Positions 1 to 8,502 of a stretch of DNA of 64,000 bases are shown here, in pieces; within the stretch, counting starts at the first letter, position 1, and every line of letters starts with the position of its first letter. This DNA is from Micromonospora sp. BL4 (GTDB lineage: Bacteria; Actinomycetota; Actinomycetes; Mycobacteriales; Micromonosporaceae). Location: positions 62,001-126,000 of the forward strand of contig NZ_RCVJ01000054.1 in the NCBI RefSeq assembly GCF_003667505.1, written 5' to 3'. The translations under genes were made by a program, and so were the position numbers. The notes below the pieces were generated by a model, which saw nothing but the letters and a program-made list of their open reading frames with translations, ran no database searches and had not been told where the DNA came from.

Positions 1-1931
1 GTGCAGTCGTACCGGCAGCCGTAGTCACCGACCTCGTGGGCCGGGTTGCCGTTGGTGGGCGCCGAGAACGTGCCGTGGTTGAAGTACCAGCCGCTCTCGT
101 AGAAGTCCTCGGTTCCGGTGCCGTGGATGCTCGGGCTCTGCGCGCCGTCCACGTAGACCCGTTCGTCGCCCTCGAGGTAGTTGCGCTGGTTGCCCGCGGG
201 GATGTGCCCTTCCATGGTGTGCGTGACCCCGACGAACTTGCCGCGTCCGGCCACGTCGAGGAAGAGGTGGTCGTTGCCGGGGGTGGTGTCGGCGCTCGAC
301 GCGGTGGCCCGGAAGTAGCCGGCCGTGCCGGTCGGGCGCAGCGCCGGCGCCCAGCGGGCCGAGCGTGCGGTGGTCACGGAGGCCACCGACGACGTGATCG
401 GCACGGATGAGCCGTTGCGCAACTCGATGCTGAACCGTGACCGGTAGGGCATCGGCCACCAGGCCGACAGCGTCGCGGTCGCGGGGTCCACGCCGAACAT
501 CAACGATTTCACCGGGTGCAGTCCCAGGCCGGTGCCGAAGAACTCGCCGAGTGGCGCGTCCACGGTGGTCTCGCCGTCGAACGTGATGCGCAGCCGGCTG
601 TCCCGCAGCACCGCGTCGGAGGCCGCGACGGCCGCCCTGCGGTCGGCGTCGGCCGGGTAGCTCATGGTGTTGCTGCCCTGCCAGGTCTGCGCGGTGATCC
701 GGTAGCCGTGGGCGGCCTCGGCGTCGACGTGGGACGGGCCGAGGTCGAGGGTGTCGGTCCGCTTGGCGGTCCCGGCGACCAGGCTGTCGACCCAGTAGGT
801 GAACTCGTTGACGTCCAGGTCCGACGAGACGAACTGGTTCCGCACGGTGATCGTGGACTTGCCGGCCGTGGCGCTCGCCGGCAGCTCGACGGTCTGGTCG
901 AGCCAGGTGCCGAAGGGCACCGGGTCGTTGGCCGGCCACTCGGCGACCGGTACGCCGTCCACCAGGATCCGCGCCCGCTGGTGCCCGATGTGCGGGTCCA
1001 GCCGGCGGGTCAGCCGTACGCCGGTGTTGGCCGGGTCGACGGCCACCCGGAACTCGCTGCCGCCGTCGGGCCCGTAGGCGCGCCCGTCGTCGGCGACCGG
1101 CGTCGGCGGCCCGACGAGTTGCGGCATCCGCAGTTGGAGCGCGTTGACGGCGCCGGGGCCGACGCCGCTGGCGAGGGTGACCGCGCCCTTGGCGGGGACG
1201 CTGAACTCGCGGTCGGTGGTCGTCGCGCCCGCTTCCGGGCGCTTCGGGTCACGGGTGCCGGCGGCCTTGAGCTGGTCGATGACGTCCAACGCGCGGTCCG
1301 AGGGGTCGAATGTGCGCACCCCGTCGGCGGTGGTGAACTTGCGGTAGGTGACGTGGTAGAAGATCGGGTTCTTCTCGGTGGTCACCCGCATCGAGCTGCG
1401 GTAGGTCATGGGCGCCTTGATGTAGACGCCGCCGGAGCTCTGCGCCGCGTTGGCGACCACCGGGTAGACGAAGGGCGCGCCGAGCTTGCCGTCGACCACG
1501 TCCTGGAGCGGAGCGTCGAGCACGGTCACACCGTCGAGGACCACCTTGATGGTGCCGGTGGCGGAGACGTTGCCCTCGTCGCGGGTGAACCAGATCGAGT
1601 CGATCTCACCGGAGCCGGTGGCCTCGGCGAGGACGCAGCCGTCGGCGCCGGTGCGCAGGCACGAGTACTGGCCGGAGAAGCCGTCGTCGTTGCCGCCGCT
1701 GCGGTCGAAGCTGGAGAACTGGTAGGCCCGCGGACCGTCGGGGAGCTCGGCGAGACGGTCGAGCCGGCGGTAGACGTCCCATCCGGTGGGGCCGTTGTCG
1801 GCGGAGGTGGGGGCGGCGGAGGCCGGCCCGGCTGGGCCGACCAGGGCGGTTCCGGCCAGCAGCGCCGCGGTGAACGCGGCGCGCAGCAGCCGGCGAGCGG
1901 GGGTCCGTGGTGCGTGGGTGGTGAGTGTCAT
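1..1931 (-). CDS. Secreted GH172 (DUF2961) glycoside hydrolase, 3' end cut by window edge
   Basis: At least 643 residues are visible and the C-terminus lies beyond position 1. The ATG at 1931 is followed by a Sec-type signal peptide (hydrophobic stretch about residues 18-38, Ala-rich end near residue 40). The DUF2961 signature [12 protein letters not shown] is at about residues 74-85, and a second one, [14 protein letters not shown], lies near residue 610. DUF2961 proteins are now classed as GH172, whose characterised members release D-fructofuranose or D-arabinofuranose from oligosaccharides or arabinan. Export suggests it works on extracellular glycan. An operator-like site lies about 50 bp upstream, matching sites near the lacI gene and the kinase-isomerase operon. 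The family call is firm; the substrate is inferred. Confidence 0.85.
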   Translation of the reverse strand, partial: MTLTTHAPRTPARRLLRAAFTAALLAGTALVGPAGPASAAPTSADNGPTGWDVYRRLDRLAELPDGPRAYQFSSFDRSGGNDDGFSGQYSCLRTGADGCVLAEATGSGEIDSIWFTRDEGNVSATGTIKVVLDGVTVLDAPLQDVVDGKLGAPFVYPVVANAAQSSGGVYIKAPMTYRSSMRVTTEKNPIFYHVTYRKFTTADGVRTFDPSDRALDVIDQLKAAGTRDPKRPEAGATTTDREFSVPAKGAVTLASGVGPGAVNALQLRMPQLVGPPTPVADDGRAYGPDGGSEFRVAVDPANTGVRLTRRLDPHIGHQRARILVDGVPVAEWPANDPVPFGTWLDQTVELPASATAGKSTITVRNQFVSSDLDVNEFTYWVDSLVAGTAKRTDTLDLGPSHVDAEAAHGYRITAQTWQGSNTMSYPADADRRAAVAASDAVLRDSRLRITFDGETTVDAPLGEFFGTGLGLHPVKSLMFGVDPATATLSAWWPMPYRSRFSIELRNGSSVPITSSVASVTTARSARWAPALRPTGTAGYFRATASSADTTPGNDHLFLDVAGRGKFVGVTHTMEGHIPAGNQRNYLEGDERVYVDGAQSPSIHGTGTEDFYESGWYFNHGTFSAPTNGNPAHEVGDYGCRYDC

Positions 1932-1979
1932 GAGCGCCTTCCACGTCGGTGGGTGGGGCGGGTTGCGAGGCGATGTCAA

Positions 1980-1993
1980 GGAATCGATTTCTC
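1980..1993. promoter_or_regulatory. LacI-type operator candidate, site 1 (GH172 gene)
   Basis: On the minus strand this reads GAGAAATCGATTCC, with the palindromic core AATCGATT and the central CG usual in LacI-family operators. It lies about 50 bp upstream of the GH172 start. The same core recurs at 6846-6859 just upstream of the kinase gene, and related versions lie at 2112, 6872 and 6957. Confidence 0.55.
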
Positions 1994-2111
1994 ACCGCAA
2001 CAGCGACAGGGTAGGCACGCCTCCACGCGGCGGTCAATCCTCTGTCGCCGCCGATGGCCGCCGTAGTTGACAGCGACCCGGCCCGCTCTTATGGTCCTCG
2101 ATCAGAGCCGA

Positions 2112-2125
2112 GCAAACGATTTCTC
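2112..2125. promoter_or_regulatory. LacI-type operator candidate, site 2 (between GH172 gene and lacI)
   Basis: The minus strand reads GAGAAATCGTTTGC, which matches site 1 at the left half GAGAAATCG and keeps the central CG. It sits between the divergent GH172 and lacI genes, so it could serve autoregulation of lacI. Confidence 0.4.
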
Positions 2126-2507
2126 CGCTCGCGTGAGCATGCCGCAGCCGTTGCGGCCACTGGGAGGCCCTTCGTGCCCCGACTCGTCGTCCGCACCGGA
2201 TTTCCTGACGGCGGTACGCCTGGGCAACCGTGCGCCGTCGGTCCGTGACTGCTCGTACGGGAAGGGGCGTATTCTCGTGACATCGAGGGCCGAGGCGGTG
2301 GTAGGTCGGGGTGATCCCCCGCGGCCCACCGTCCACAGATGACCGCGGCAGGCCCGGTCGGCGACCACATCAGCGCCGGACACCGGCGCGAAACACCGGT
2401 CACGGGTCGGTCACTACCCGGCCGTAGGATGCCGGGTTCCGGCACCGGCGCGTGCTGGGTGGCCGCGCCGGAGCACAACATCAGGAGAGCCGAGCGGATG
2501 GAGGCGA

Positions 2508-3515
2508 ATGGCGACGATCTATGACGTGGCGCGGCAGGCTCAGGTCTCGCCCGCCACGGTGTCGCGGGTGCTGAACGGCCGGACCACGGTCGATCCGGTG
2601 ATGGCCGCCCGGGTGCAGCAGGCGATGCAGGACCTCGACTACCGCCCCAACGCCGTCGCCCGCAACCTGCGCCTGAGTCAGACCAGCCTCTGGGCCGTCA
2701 TCATCTCCGACATCGGGAACCCCTTCTTCACCTCGATGGTCCGAGGCGTCGAGGACGTCGCCCAGGGCGCCGGCTACTCGGTGGTCCTGTGCAACAGCGA
2801 CGAGGACCCGGAGAAGGAGTCCCGGTACATCGCCGCGGCCCTGGCCGAGCGGATGGCGGGTGTCATCATCTCCACGTCGGGCCGACCCACCGTCATCAAC
2901 CGGCTCGTCGAGGCACGCATCCCCGTCGTGGCCATCGACCGCCAACTGCGTGGCGTCAACATCGACACCGTGCTCGTCGACAACGTGCACGGGGCCGAGC
3001 TGGCAACCACCCACCTGCTCGACAACGGCTACCAGCGGGTCGCCTGCATCACCGGTCCCCGCCGGATCTCCACGGCCGCCCAGCGGCTCCGCGGCTACCA
3101 GCACGCGTTGCGGTCGCACGGCCGGGAGACGACCGACAACCTGGTGCGGTACGCGGACTTCCGCGAAGAGGGTGGCTACCGGGCCATGGCCTCGCTGCTC
3201 GACAGCGACAACCCGCCGGACAGTGTCTTCGCCACGAACAACCTGATGACCGTCGGCGCCGTCGAGTGTCTCGTCGACCGCGGGCTCAAGGTGCCGGCCG
3301 AGTTCGGAGTGGTCGGGTTCGACGACATACCCTGGGCCCACCTGGTCAGACCATCGCTGAGCACCGTCTCCCAGCCGACGTACGACCTGGGGCGGGCGGC
3401 CGCGGTGCTGCTCACCGAACGGATCGCCAACCCGACGCGGCCGCCGTCGACCGTCACCCTCAGCACGGGCCTCCAGGTACGCGAGAGCTCCAGCCGCCCG
3501 AGCGGAACCTCGTAA
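2508..3515 (+). CDS. LacI-family transcriptional regulator
   Basis: The 335-residue protein has the usual family length. The N-terminal helix-turn-helix TIYDVARQAQVSPATVSRVL (residues 3-22) is followed by the hinge YRPNAVARNLR and a periplasmic-binding-protein-like sugar domain with GNPFFTSMVRGVED and GFDDIPWA motifs. The ATG at 2508 is chosen because GGAGG lies just upstream and the DNA-binding domain starts at once. It is divergent from the GH172 gene and convergent with the isomerase-kinase operon, and candidate operators lie at both. It most likely represses these genes until a pentose or deoxysugar binds; the effector is unknown. Confidence 0.93.
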   Translation: MATIYDVARQAQVSPATVSRVLNGRTTVDPVMAARVQQAMQDLDYRPNAVARNLRLSQTSLWAVIISDIGNPFFTSMVRGVEDVAQGAGYSVVLCNSDEDPEKESRYIAAALAERMAGVIISTSGRPTVINRLVEARIPVVAIDRQLRGVNIDTVLVDNVHGAELATTHLLDNGYQRVACITGPRRISTAAQRLRGYQHALRSHGRETTDNLVRYADFREEGGYRAMASLLDSDNPPDSVFATNNLMTVGAVECLVDRGLKVPAEFGVVGFDDIPWAHLVRPSLSTVSQPTYDLGRAAAVLLTERIANPTRPPSTVTLSTGLQVRESSSRPSGTS

Positions 3516-3575
3516 CCGGCGAGCCCACCGCCGACGCGGTCCGAGCCGGCGGGCCGGCGGCCCGGGGTGGAGGTC

Positions 3576-3610
3576 GGGGAGCCTGCCCCCGGTACACCGT
3601 CAGGCTCCCC
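3576..3610. terminator. Hairpin terminator between convergent lacI and isomerase genes
   Basis: A perfect 10-bp stem (GGGGAGCCTG at 3576-3585, CAGGCTCCCC at 3601-3610) encloses a 15-nt loop. It sits between the stop codons of the two converging genes and may act in both directions. There is no T-tract, as is common in high-GC actinobacteria. Confidence 0.7.
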
Positions 3611-3660
3611 GTCCGTGTTCCACCGGCTCCGATCCGCACCGCCGGCGGCCCCGCCGTCGC

Positions 3661-5295
3661 TCAGAGGTTGACCTCACCGCACAGGTGCACCCGGACCCCG
3701 AGTTCGGCGAACATGGCCGCCTTCACCCGCAGCGCCCTGTCGGCGGTCGCGGCGTCCGGCGCGTACGCGACGTTGACGTGGTTGGCCTTGTGCCGCGCCA
3801 TCAGCTGGTCCCGGTCGACCCCGTGCAGGACGGCGTGCATAATCGGCCACTGCGGGGTGGTGGCGTCCAACCGGCGCTGGGTCTCCTCGGCCGGCAGCTC
3901 CACGACGGTGCCGCGACCCAGGTCCACGTGCAGCACACCGTCCATGATGAACACCCGGGACCAGACGATCTCCCCCGGCTTCGACACCCCGCTCAGGGTG
4001 CCTCCGCCAAGCGGGAAGAACATCGGCGGCTGGCGCATGCTGTACGACCGGTCGTAGCCACCGTTGTGTGACGCCGGCACCGAGCCGGAGATCTCGAACA
4101 CCCAGACGAAGTCGTCGCCGTACCGCTCGCCCCACCGGATGTCGTGCAGCGTCGTCGCCGGGTCGAGGCCCATCGCCGTCCAGATCCGGTTGGTGACGAG
4201 CGAGTCGACCGCCACCCCCTCGTCGACCTCGTTGAAGTGCGGCAACGGCGCCCCCGGGTACAGCTCGCGGCTCCCGTCGCGGCTGAGCACCGGCGGCCGC
4301 TGGACGTTGTTCAGCAGACCCTCGGCGAGGTCGCTGGCCGGAACGGTGTCCTTCAGGCCCTGCTGGTACTGGATGCCCACCGCGTCCAGGCCGTAGTCGT
4401 CGGAGATGCGCAGGGCCGCGACGTACATCTTGAACTGGCTGAGCAACTGCGCCTCGGTCAGTTCGCTGGCCTCGTCGGTGCCCACGTGAAAGGTCATCCC
4501 GGCGTCGTCCAGCCACCGGCGGACCGCCCGGGCCTCCTCGTCGGAGACGCGCGCCATCTCGGCGACCAGCGCGCTCTGCGACAGCCGCTCCTTGTAGATG
4601 CCGAGCGGATTGATCAACTCGTCGTCGAAGATCGCGTTGTACATCCCCATGCAGCCCTCGTCGAAGACGCCGATGATGGCCTTCTCCGTCGCGAGCTGGC
4701 CGGCCAGCGACCGGCCCAGCTCGACCTCCGGGTCGTCGGGCAGGGCGGGCAGGTCGCGTACGTGGCTGGTGTCGTGGCGCAGCTCGCCGGTCTCCAGCCA
4801 GGTCCGCAGCCCGCCGATCGCCCACTCGTCGGTGAAGTTCCGGCTCCACAGCGCGGAGTGCGGGATGCCGGCCTTGGTGAGGCTCGCCGTGAGGTTGAGC
4901 AGGCCGACCAGGCCGGGAAACTCGCCGCTCCAGTTCGCCACGATGAGGATCGGCCCCCGGTGGCTGCGCAGCCCGGCCAGGACGTGGTGGCTGTACTGCC
5001 AGACGGCCTCGACCACGATCAGTGGCGCGTCGGCGGGGATCTGCTTGAAGACCTCGATGCCCGCGCGCTGGCTGTCGATGAAGCCGTGTCCCTTGCCCGG
5101 ATCGACACCGTGCCCGCGCTCGACCTTCCAGCCGAGCGCGTTGACCGCCGCGGTGAGGTCGGCCTCCAGTTGCTGCTGCGTGGGCCAGCAGGTGACGTTC
5201 GCGCTGAGCCGGAGATCGCCGCTGGCAACCGTGTAGACGGTGCCGGGTGCCGCCGTCGGCGGTTTGACGGCCACGGGCAGCGTGTAACTGGTCAT
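3661..5295 (-). CDS. L-fucose/arabinose isomerase-type ketol isomerase
   Basis: The 544-residue protein matches the fucose/arabinose isomerase family, which interconverts aldoses and ketoses with a bound metal ion; L-fucose isomerases also convert D-arabinose to D-ribulose. Family-like stretches are FDEGCMGMYNAI (candidate metal-binding Glu in the central domain) and GIQYQQGLKD followed by a DLAEGLLNN segment. The start at 5295 is chosen because its ATG overlaps the kinase stop codon (ATGA), which implies translational coupling; a longer upstream frame has no family similarity. With the kinase it would feed a keto-sugar to a sugar phosphate. The family is likely; the natural substrate (D-arabinose or L-fucose) is inferred. 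Confidence 0.8.
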   Translation of the reverse strand: MTSYTLPVAVKPPTAAPGTVYTVASGDLRLSANVTCWPTQQQLEADLTAAVNALGWKVERGHGVDPGKGHGFIDSQRAGIEVFKQIPADAPLIVVEAVWQYSHHVLAGLRSHRGPILIVANWSGEFPGLVGLLNLTASLTKAGIPHSALWSRNFTDEWAIGGLRTWLETGELRHDTSHVRDLPALPDDPEVELGRSLAGQLATEKAIIGVFDEGCMGMYNAIFDDELINPLGIYKERLSQSALVAEMARVSDEEARAVRRWLDDAGMTFHVGTDEASELTEAQLLSQFKMYVAALRISDDYGLDAVGIQYQQGLKDTVPASDLAEGLLNNVQRPPVLSRDGSRELYPGAPLPHFNEVDEGVAVDSLVTNRIWTAMGLDPATTLHDIRWGERYGDDFVWVFEISGSVPASHNGGYDRSYSMRQPPMFFPLGGGTLSGVSKPGEIVWSRVFIMDGVLHVDLGRGTVVELPAEETQRRLDATTPQWPIMHAVLHGVDRDQLMARHKANHVNVAYAPDAATADRALRVKAAMFAELGVRVHLCGEVNL

Positions 5296-6830
5296 GGGGC
5301 GACTCCTTCGGTGCGTTGCTCTTTCCCGGCGTCCGTCGGAGCGACGGCCAGGAAACGGACCTGACGTGCGGCGAGCGCGTGCGCGACCCGCCTGGAACTC
5401 GTGTACAGCTCGCGATACAGCCCGTACAGCTCGTCGTAGTCGGCGGCGAACTCGGCCCGTGGCTCGCAGACCTCCGTGACGGGGTTCCACGCCTCGATCG
5501 AGACGGGCCACCCGGTCTGCGCGGCCAGGAACGCCGCGCCGTAACTGGCGCCGATGGTCTGCGCGGGGATCACCTGGGCGCGTCCGGTGACGTCCGAGAC
5601 GATCTGCGTCCAGAGCCCGCCCCGGGTGCCGCCGCCGACCGCGACGACACGCCGGATGTCACCGCCGCTCGCCTCGATGGTCTCGATGTTGTGGCGTACG
5701 CCGAGGCCCGTCGCCTCGAGCGCGGCGCGGTAGAGGTCACCACGGTCGTGCGAGACGGTGAGACCGGCGAGGATGCCGCGGGCCTGCGGATCCAGGATCG
5801 GCGTCCGTTCGCCGGCGAAGTACGGCAGCATGAGCAGCCCTCGGGCGCCCGGGCCGGAGGCCTCGGCGAGGCGGAGCAGGTCGGGATAGTCCGGCGAACC
5901 GAACAGCTCGCGAAGCCACGCCGTGATCGCCCCGGACGTCGCCAGGCCACCTGCGAGATTGCGGGTCCCCGGCAGGGCGCCGACGGTCCCCCACAGCGAC
6001 GGGTCGGTGACCCGGGCGGCGACCGTGTGGACCAGGAACATCGTCGTGCCGTACATCAGCATGAGGTCGCCGACGCCCTGCGCGCCGACGCTGATCGCCT
6101 CCGACCAGGCGTCGATGGTCCCGGTGATCACGGGGATGCCCGGCGGGAGTCCGGTCGTCGCCGCCGCGTCCGCCGTCACCCGGCCGGCCACGTCGCCGGG
6201 CCAGCGCAGCGGCGGCAGGACCAGGCCGGGGGCGATCTCGGCGGCCCACGGTTGGTACCAGTCGTGGCGGTCGGTGTCGTACAGCGGCGTGCACTGGCTC
6301 GCCGAGTGGTGGTCCAGCACGTACTCGTCGGTGAGTTTGACGGCGAGCCACGAACTGGGCATGAAGAGCCGGCGGGCACGCCGGTAGAGGTCCGGCTCGT
6401 TCTCGGCGATCCAGGCCACCTTCGCGCCCGCCGCCTGACTGGACAGGGCCGAGCCGCACCGCCGCAGGATCTCGTCCGCGCCGAACCGCTCGTTGAGCTG
6501 GGCGATCTGCTCGGTCGAACGGGTGTCGACGCCGTACAGGATGGCCGGGCGGAGCGGAACGTTCGCGGCGTCGGTGAGCAGGACGCACGGGCCCATGCCG
6601 CTCACCCCCACCGCGACGACCTCGGCGTCGCCGGGTGCCAGCAGGTCGGCGGTGAGCGCGACGAACTCGTGCCACCAGACGTCGGCGTCCATCTCGACCC
6701 AGCCGGGCCGCGGCCGGCTGACCTCGTGCGTCCGGGTGGACGACCGCAGGACGCGGCCGTCGACGTCGACGAGCACGCCCTTGCTGCTCGATGTGCCGAT
6801 GTCCACGCCGAGGACCGCCGCGACCTTCAT
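5292..6830 (-). CDS. FGGY-family carbohydrate kinase
   Basis: The 512-residue protein starts with the ASKHA phosphate-1 motif GVDIGTSSSKGVLVD (residues 8-22) and contains GVSGMGPCVLL, a GTIDAWSEAI segment and the C-terminal adenosine motif VVAVGGGTRGGLWTQI, all typical of FGGY kinases (xylulo-, ribulo-, fuculo- and gluconokinases). It would phosphorylate the ketose made by the isomerase encoded next to it; the two genes overlap by 4 nt. The ATG at 6830 lies only about 16 bp from operator candidate site 3, so LacI repression of the pair is plausible. The exact sugar cannot be read from the sequence. Confidence 0.88.
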   Translation of the reverse strand: MKVAAVLGVDIGTSSSKGVLVDVDGRVLRSSTRTHEVSRPRPGWVEMDADVWWHEFVALTADLLAPGDAEVVAVGVSGMGPCVLLTDAANVPLRPAILYGVDTRSTEQIAQLNERFGADEILRRCGSALSSQAAGAKVAWIAENEPDLYRRARRLFMPSSWLAVKLTDEYVLDHHSASQCTPLYDTDRHDWYQPWAAEIAPGLVLPPLRWPGDVAGRVTADAAATTGLPPGIPVITGTIDAWSEAISVGAQGVGDLMLMYGTTMFLVHTVAARVTDPSLWGTVGALPGTRNLAGGLATSGAITAWLRELFGSPDYPDLLRLAEASGPGARGLLMLPYFAGERTPILDPQARGILAGLTVSHDRGDLYRAALEATGLGVRHNIETIEASGGDIRRVVAVGGGTRGGLWTQIVSDVTGRAQVIPAQTIGASYGAAFLAAQTGWPVSIEAWNPVTEVCEPRAEFAADYDELYGLYRELYTSSRRVAHALAARQVRFLAVAPTDAGKEQRTEGVAP

Positions 6831-6845
6831 GGCGCCACTGTTCCA

Positions 6846-6859
6846 GCAATCGATTTCCT
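6846..6859. promoter_or_regulatory. LacI-type operator candidate, site 3 (kinase-isomerase operon)
   Basis: The minus strand reads AGGAAATCGATTGC, with the same AATCGATT core as site 1, and lies immediately upstream of the kinase start where a repressor would block initiation. A weaker relative, minus-strand GAGAAAACGTGCGC, follows at 6872-6885. Confidence 0.55.
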
Positions 6860-6956
6860 AATCAAGGCCGAGCGCACGTTTTCTCATCCGCCGACCACCC
6901 CCGGTTGAACCTTCGTCGGCACAGACCCGAGGCGGGCAGAGGGGTTCGAGCGCAAC

Positions 6957-6971
6957 GGGAAATCGTTACCC
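6957..6971. promoter_or_regulatory. LacI-type operator candidate, site 4 (upstream of haloperoxidase gene)
   Basis: The sequence GGGAAATCGTTACCC keeps the GAAATCGWT pattern of sites 1-3 and has GGG/CCC ends. It lies in the 295-bp divergent region between the kinase gene and the secreted PAP2/haloperoxidase gene, about 155 bp upstream of the latter. It may belong to either gene. Confidence 0.35.
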
Positions 6972-7125
6972 GCCGGGCGGCCGGAAGCAGCGCGGGCGGC
7001 TCGACGGCGACCGGAAGGGCCAGCCATCGAAGACCGGCGATGCTATGTTTCGAGCGTCATTGATTCCGCTTCGTACGCCGCGCGCCTTCGACGGTCAGCA
7101 TCGACAACCTACCGACGGGGAGATC

Positions 7126-8427
7126 ATGACGAGCCGTAGCCAGAGACGCCGTGCGACCTGGTCCCGCATCATTCCCGCCACCATCGCGCTCGGCTCGCTG
7201 GTCGCCTCCACGATGATCGGGCCGGCGCCTCGCGCCGCCGCCGCGACCTCCGGCGCCGGCACCACCAATCCGGTGGTCACCTGGGATCTCAATGCCCAGA
7301 CGGCGATCTGGGACGTCGCGGCTCAGCAACCGAACGAGCAGGTGCGCAGCTTCGCGATGGTGAACGGAGCCGTCTACGACGCGCTGAACGCGATCGCGGG
7401 CACCCCGTACCAGCCGTACCTTTCCGCACCGCCGTCGAGCGGGACCGAGTCGGTGGACGCTGCCGTCGCCGCCGCCGCGCACGGCGTGCTCGCCGCCCTC
7501 TTCCCCGGTCAGCAGGAACGTCTTCGAGCCCAGTACGACGCCGCTCTGGCCGCGATTCCCGACGGGCGCTCGAAGCGGGGCGGCATTGCGATCGGGGCGC
7601 GAGCCGCGGCCGCGATGGTCACCGATCGGCAGGACGACGGCGCGTTCGGGGACCAGCAGTGGGCCAGCGGGACAGGACCCGGCCAGTGGAGACCCACGCC
7701 GCCGCTGTTCCTGTCGCAGGGCGCCTGGACCGGGCACATGCGACCGTTCCTCCTCCCCCGCGCGTCGACGTTCCGCACACCCGCGCCGCCACGACTGACC
7801 AGCAGCGCGTACGCCCGCGACCTCAACGAGGTGAAGGAGGTCGGCTCGGCGACGAGCACGGTGCGCACCCGGGACCAGACGGAGGCCGCGCTCTGGTGGC
7901 ACGACCGGCGTTCCGCCTCCTGGGAGATCAAGCGCCAGCTCGCCGTCACCCAACAGCTGGACGCGTTGCAGACCGCGCGCTTCTTCGCGATGACCGATCT
8001 CATCGTGGCCGACTCAGGAGTGGCGTGCTTCAGCCAGAAGGACTTCTGGAGCTACTGGCGTCCGGTCACGGCGATCCACCTGGCCGACACGGACGGCAAC
8101 CCGAGGACGACCGCCGACCCGGGCTGGCAGTCGTTCCTCGTCACGCCCCCGTTCCCCGAGTACCCCTCCGGCCACGCCTGCGGCACCGGTGCGCGGATGT
8201 CGCTGTACCAACACTTCTTCGGTCGAGACGACATCACGTTCAGTGGGTCCAGCGTCGACTCCGGCACGACCCGGCAGTTCACCAGCTTCTCGCAGGCGCT
8301 CAACGAGCTCATCGGCGCGCGCGTCTGGGGCGGCGTCCACTTCCGCACGGCCGATGTGGAAGGGGCGAAACTCGGCAGGGAGGTCTACCGCTACGCGGTC
8401 CGGCACCACTTCCGTCCTTTGAGGTAG
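7126..8427 (+). CDS. Secreted vanadium-dependent haloperoxidase / PAP2-superfamily protein
   Basis: The 433-residue protein has an N-terminal signal peptide (basic residues 4-10, hydrophobic 16-36, AAAA near 40) and the three vanadate/phosphate-binding motifs of the vanadium haloperoxidase and acid-phosphatase fold: KDFWSYWRP (K305, R312), YPSGH (346-350) and RVWGGVHFRTAD (R399, H405, D410). Such proteins halogenate with peroxide or remove phosphate; the sequence alone does not decide which. The ATG at 7126 has GGGGAGA upstream. The gene is monocistronic, divergent from the kinase operon, and a LacI-like motif sits in the shared upstream region. Confidence 0.85.
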   Translation: MTSRSQRRRATWSRIIPATIALGSLVASTMIGPAPRAAAATSGAGTTNPVVTWDLNAQTAIWDVAAQQPNEQVRSFAMVNGAVYDALNAIAGTPYQPYLSAPPSSGTESVDAAVAAAAHGVLAALFPGQQERLRAQYDAALAAIPDGRSKRGGIAIGARAAAAMVTDRQDDGAFGDQQWASGTGPGQWRPTPPLFLSQGAWTGHMRPFLLPRASTFRTPAPPRLTSSAYARDLNEVKEVGSATSTVRTRDQTEAALWWHDRRSASWEIKRQLAVTQQLDALQTARFFAMTDLIVADSGVACFSQKDFWSYWRPVTAIHLADTDGNPRTTADPGWQSFLVTPPFPEYPSGHACGTGARMSLYQHFFGRDDITFSGSSVDSGTTRQFTSFSQALNELIGARVWGGVHFRTADVEGAKLGREVYRYAVRHHFRPLR

Positions 8428-8502
8428 TCGCTGGCACTGTGGTCGGACGTGAATCCGGCATTTGCGGGTGAACCGGTTCGTAAGGTGCGTAACCTGCCGA
8501 AC

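Larger units (their letters stand above)
1932..2507. other. Divergent intergenic region between GH172 gene and lacI
   Basis: This 576-bp stretch separates two outward-facing genes and shows no convincing coding signal: open frames on both strands have no recognisable family and no good ribosome site. It holds two copies of the LacI-type motif (1980-1993 and 2112-2125). The lacI ribosome site GGAGG is at 2500-2504. The rest holds nothing I can name. Confidence 0.5.

Noticed and set aside
516..2066. 516-residue plus-strand frame opposite the GH172 gene
   Set aside because: It is an antisense shadow of the clearly coding minus-strand gene with low-complexity Gly/Val/Arg content.
2089..2481. Long open frames on both strands in the lacI upstream region
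   Set aside because: No ribosome site, no family signal and Arg/Pro/Gly-rich composition typical of GC-rich shadow frames.
3661..5511. Longer version of the isomerase starting at 5511
   Set aside because: The extra 72 residues are Arg-rich shadow sequence inside the kinase gene; the ATGA overlap at 5295 is a better start.
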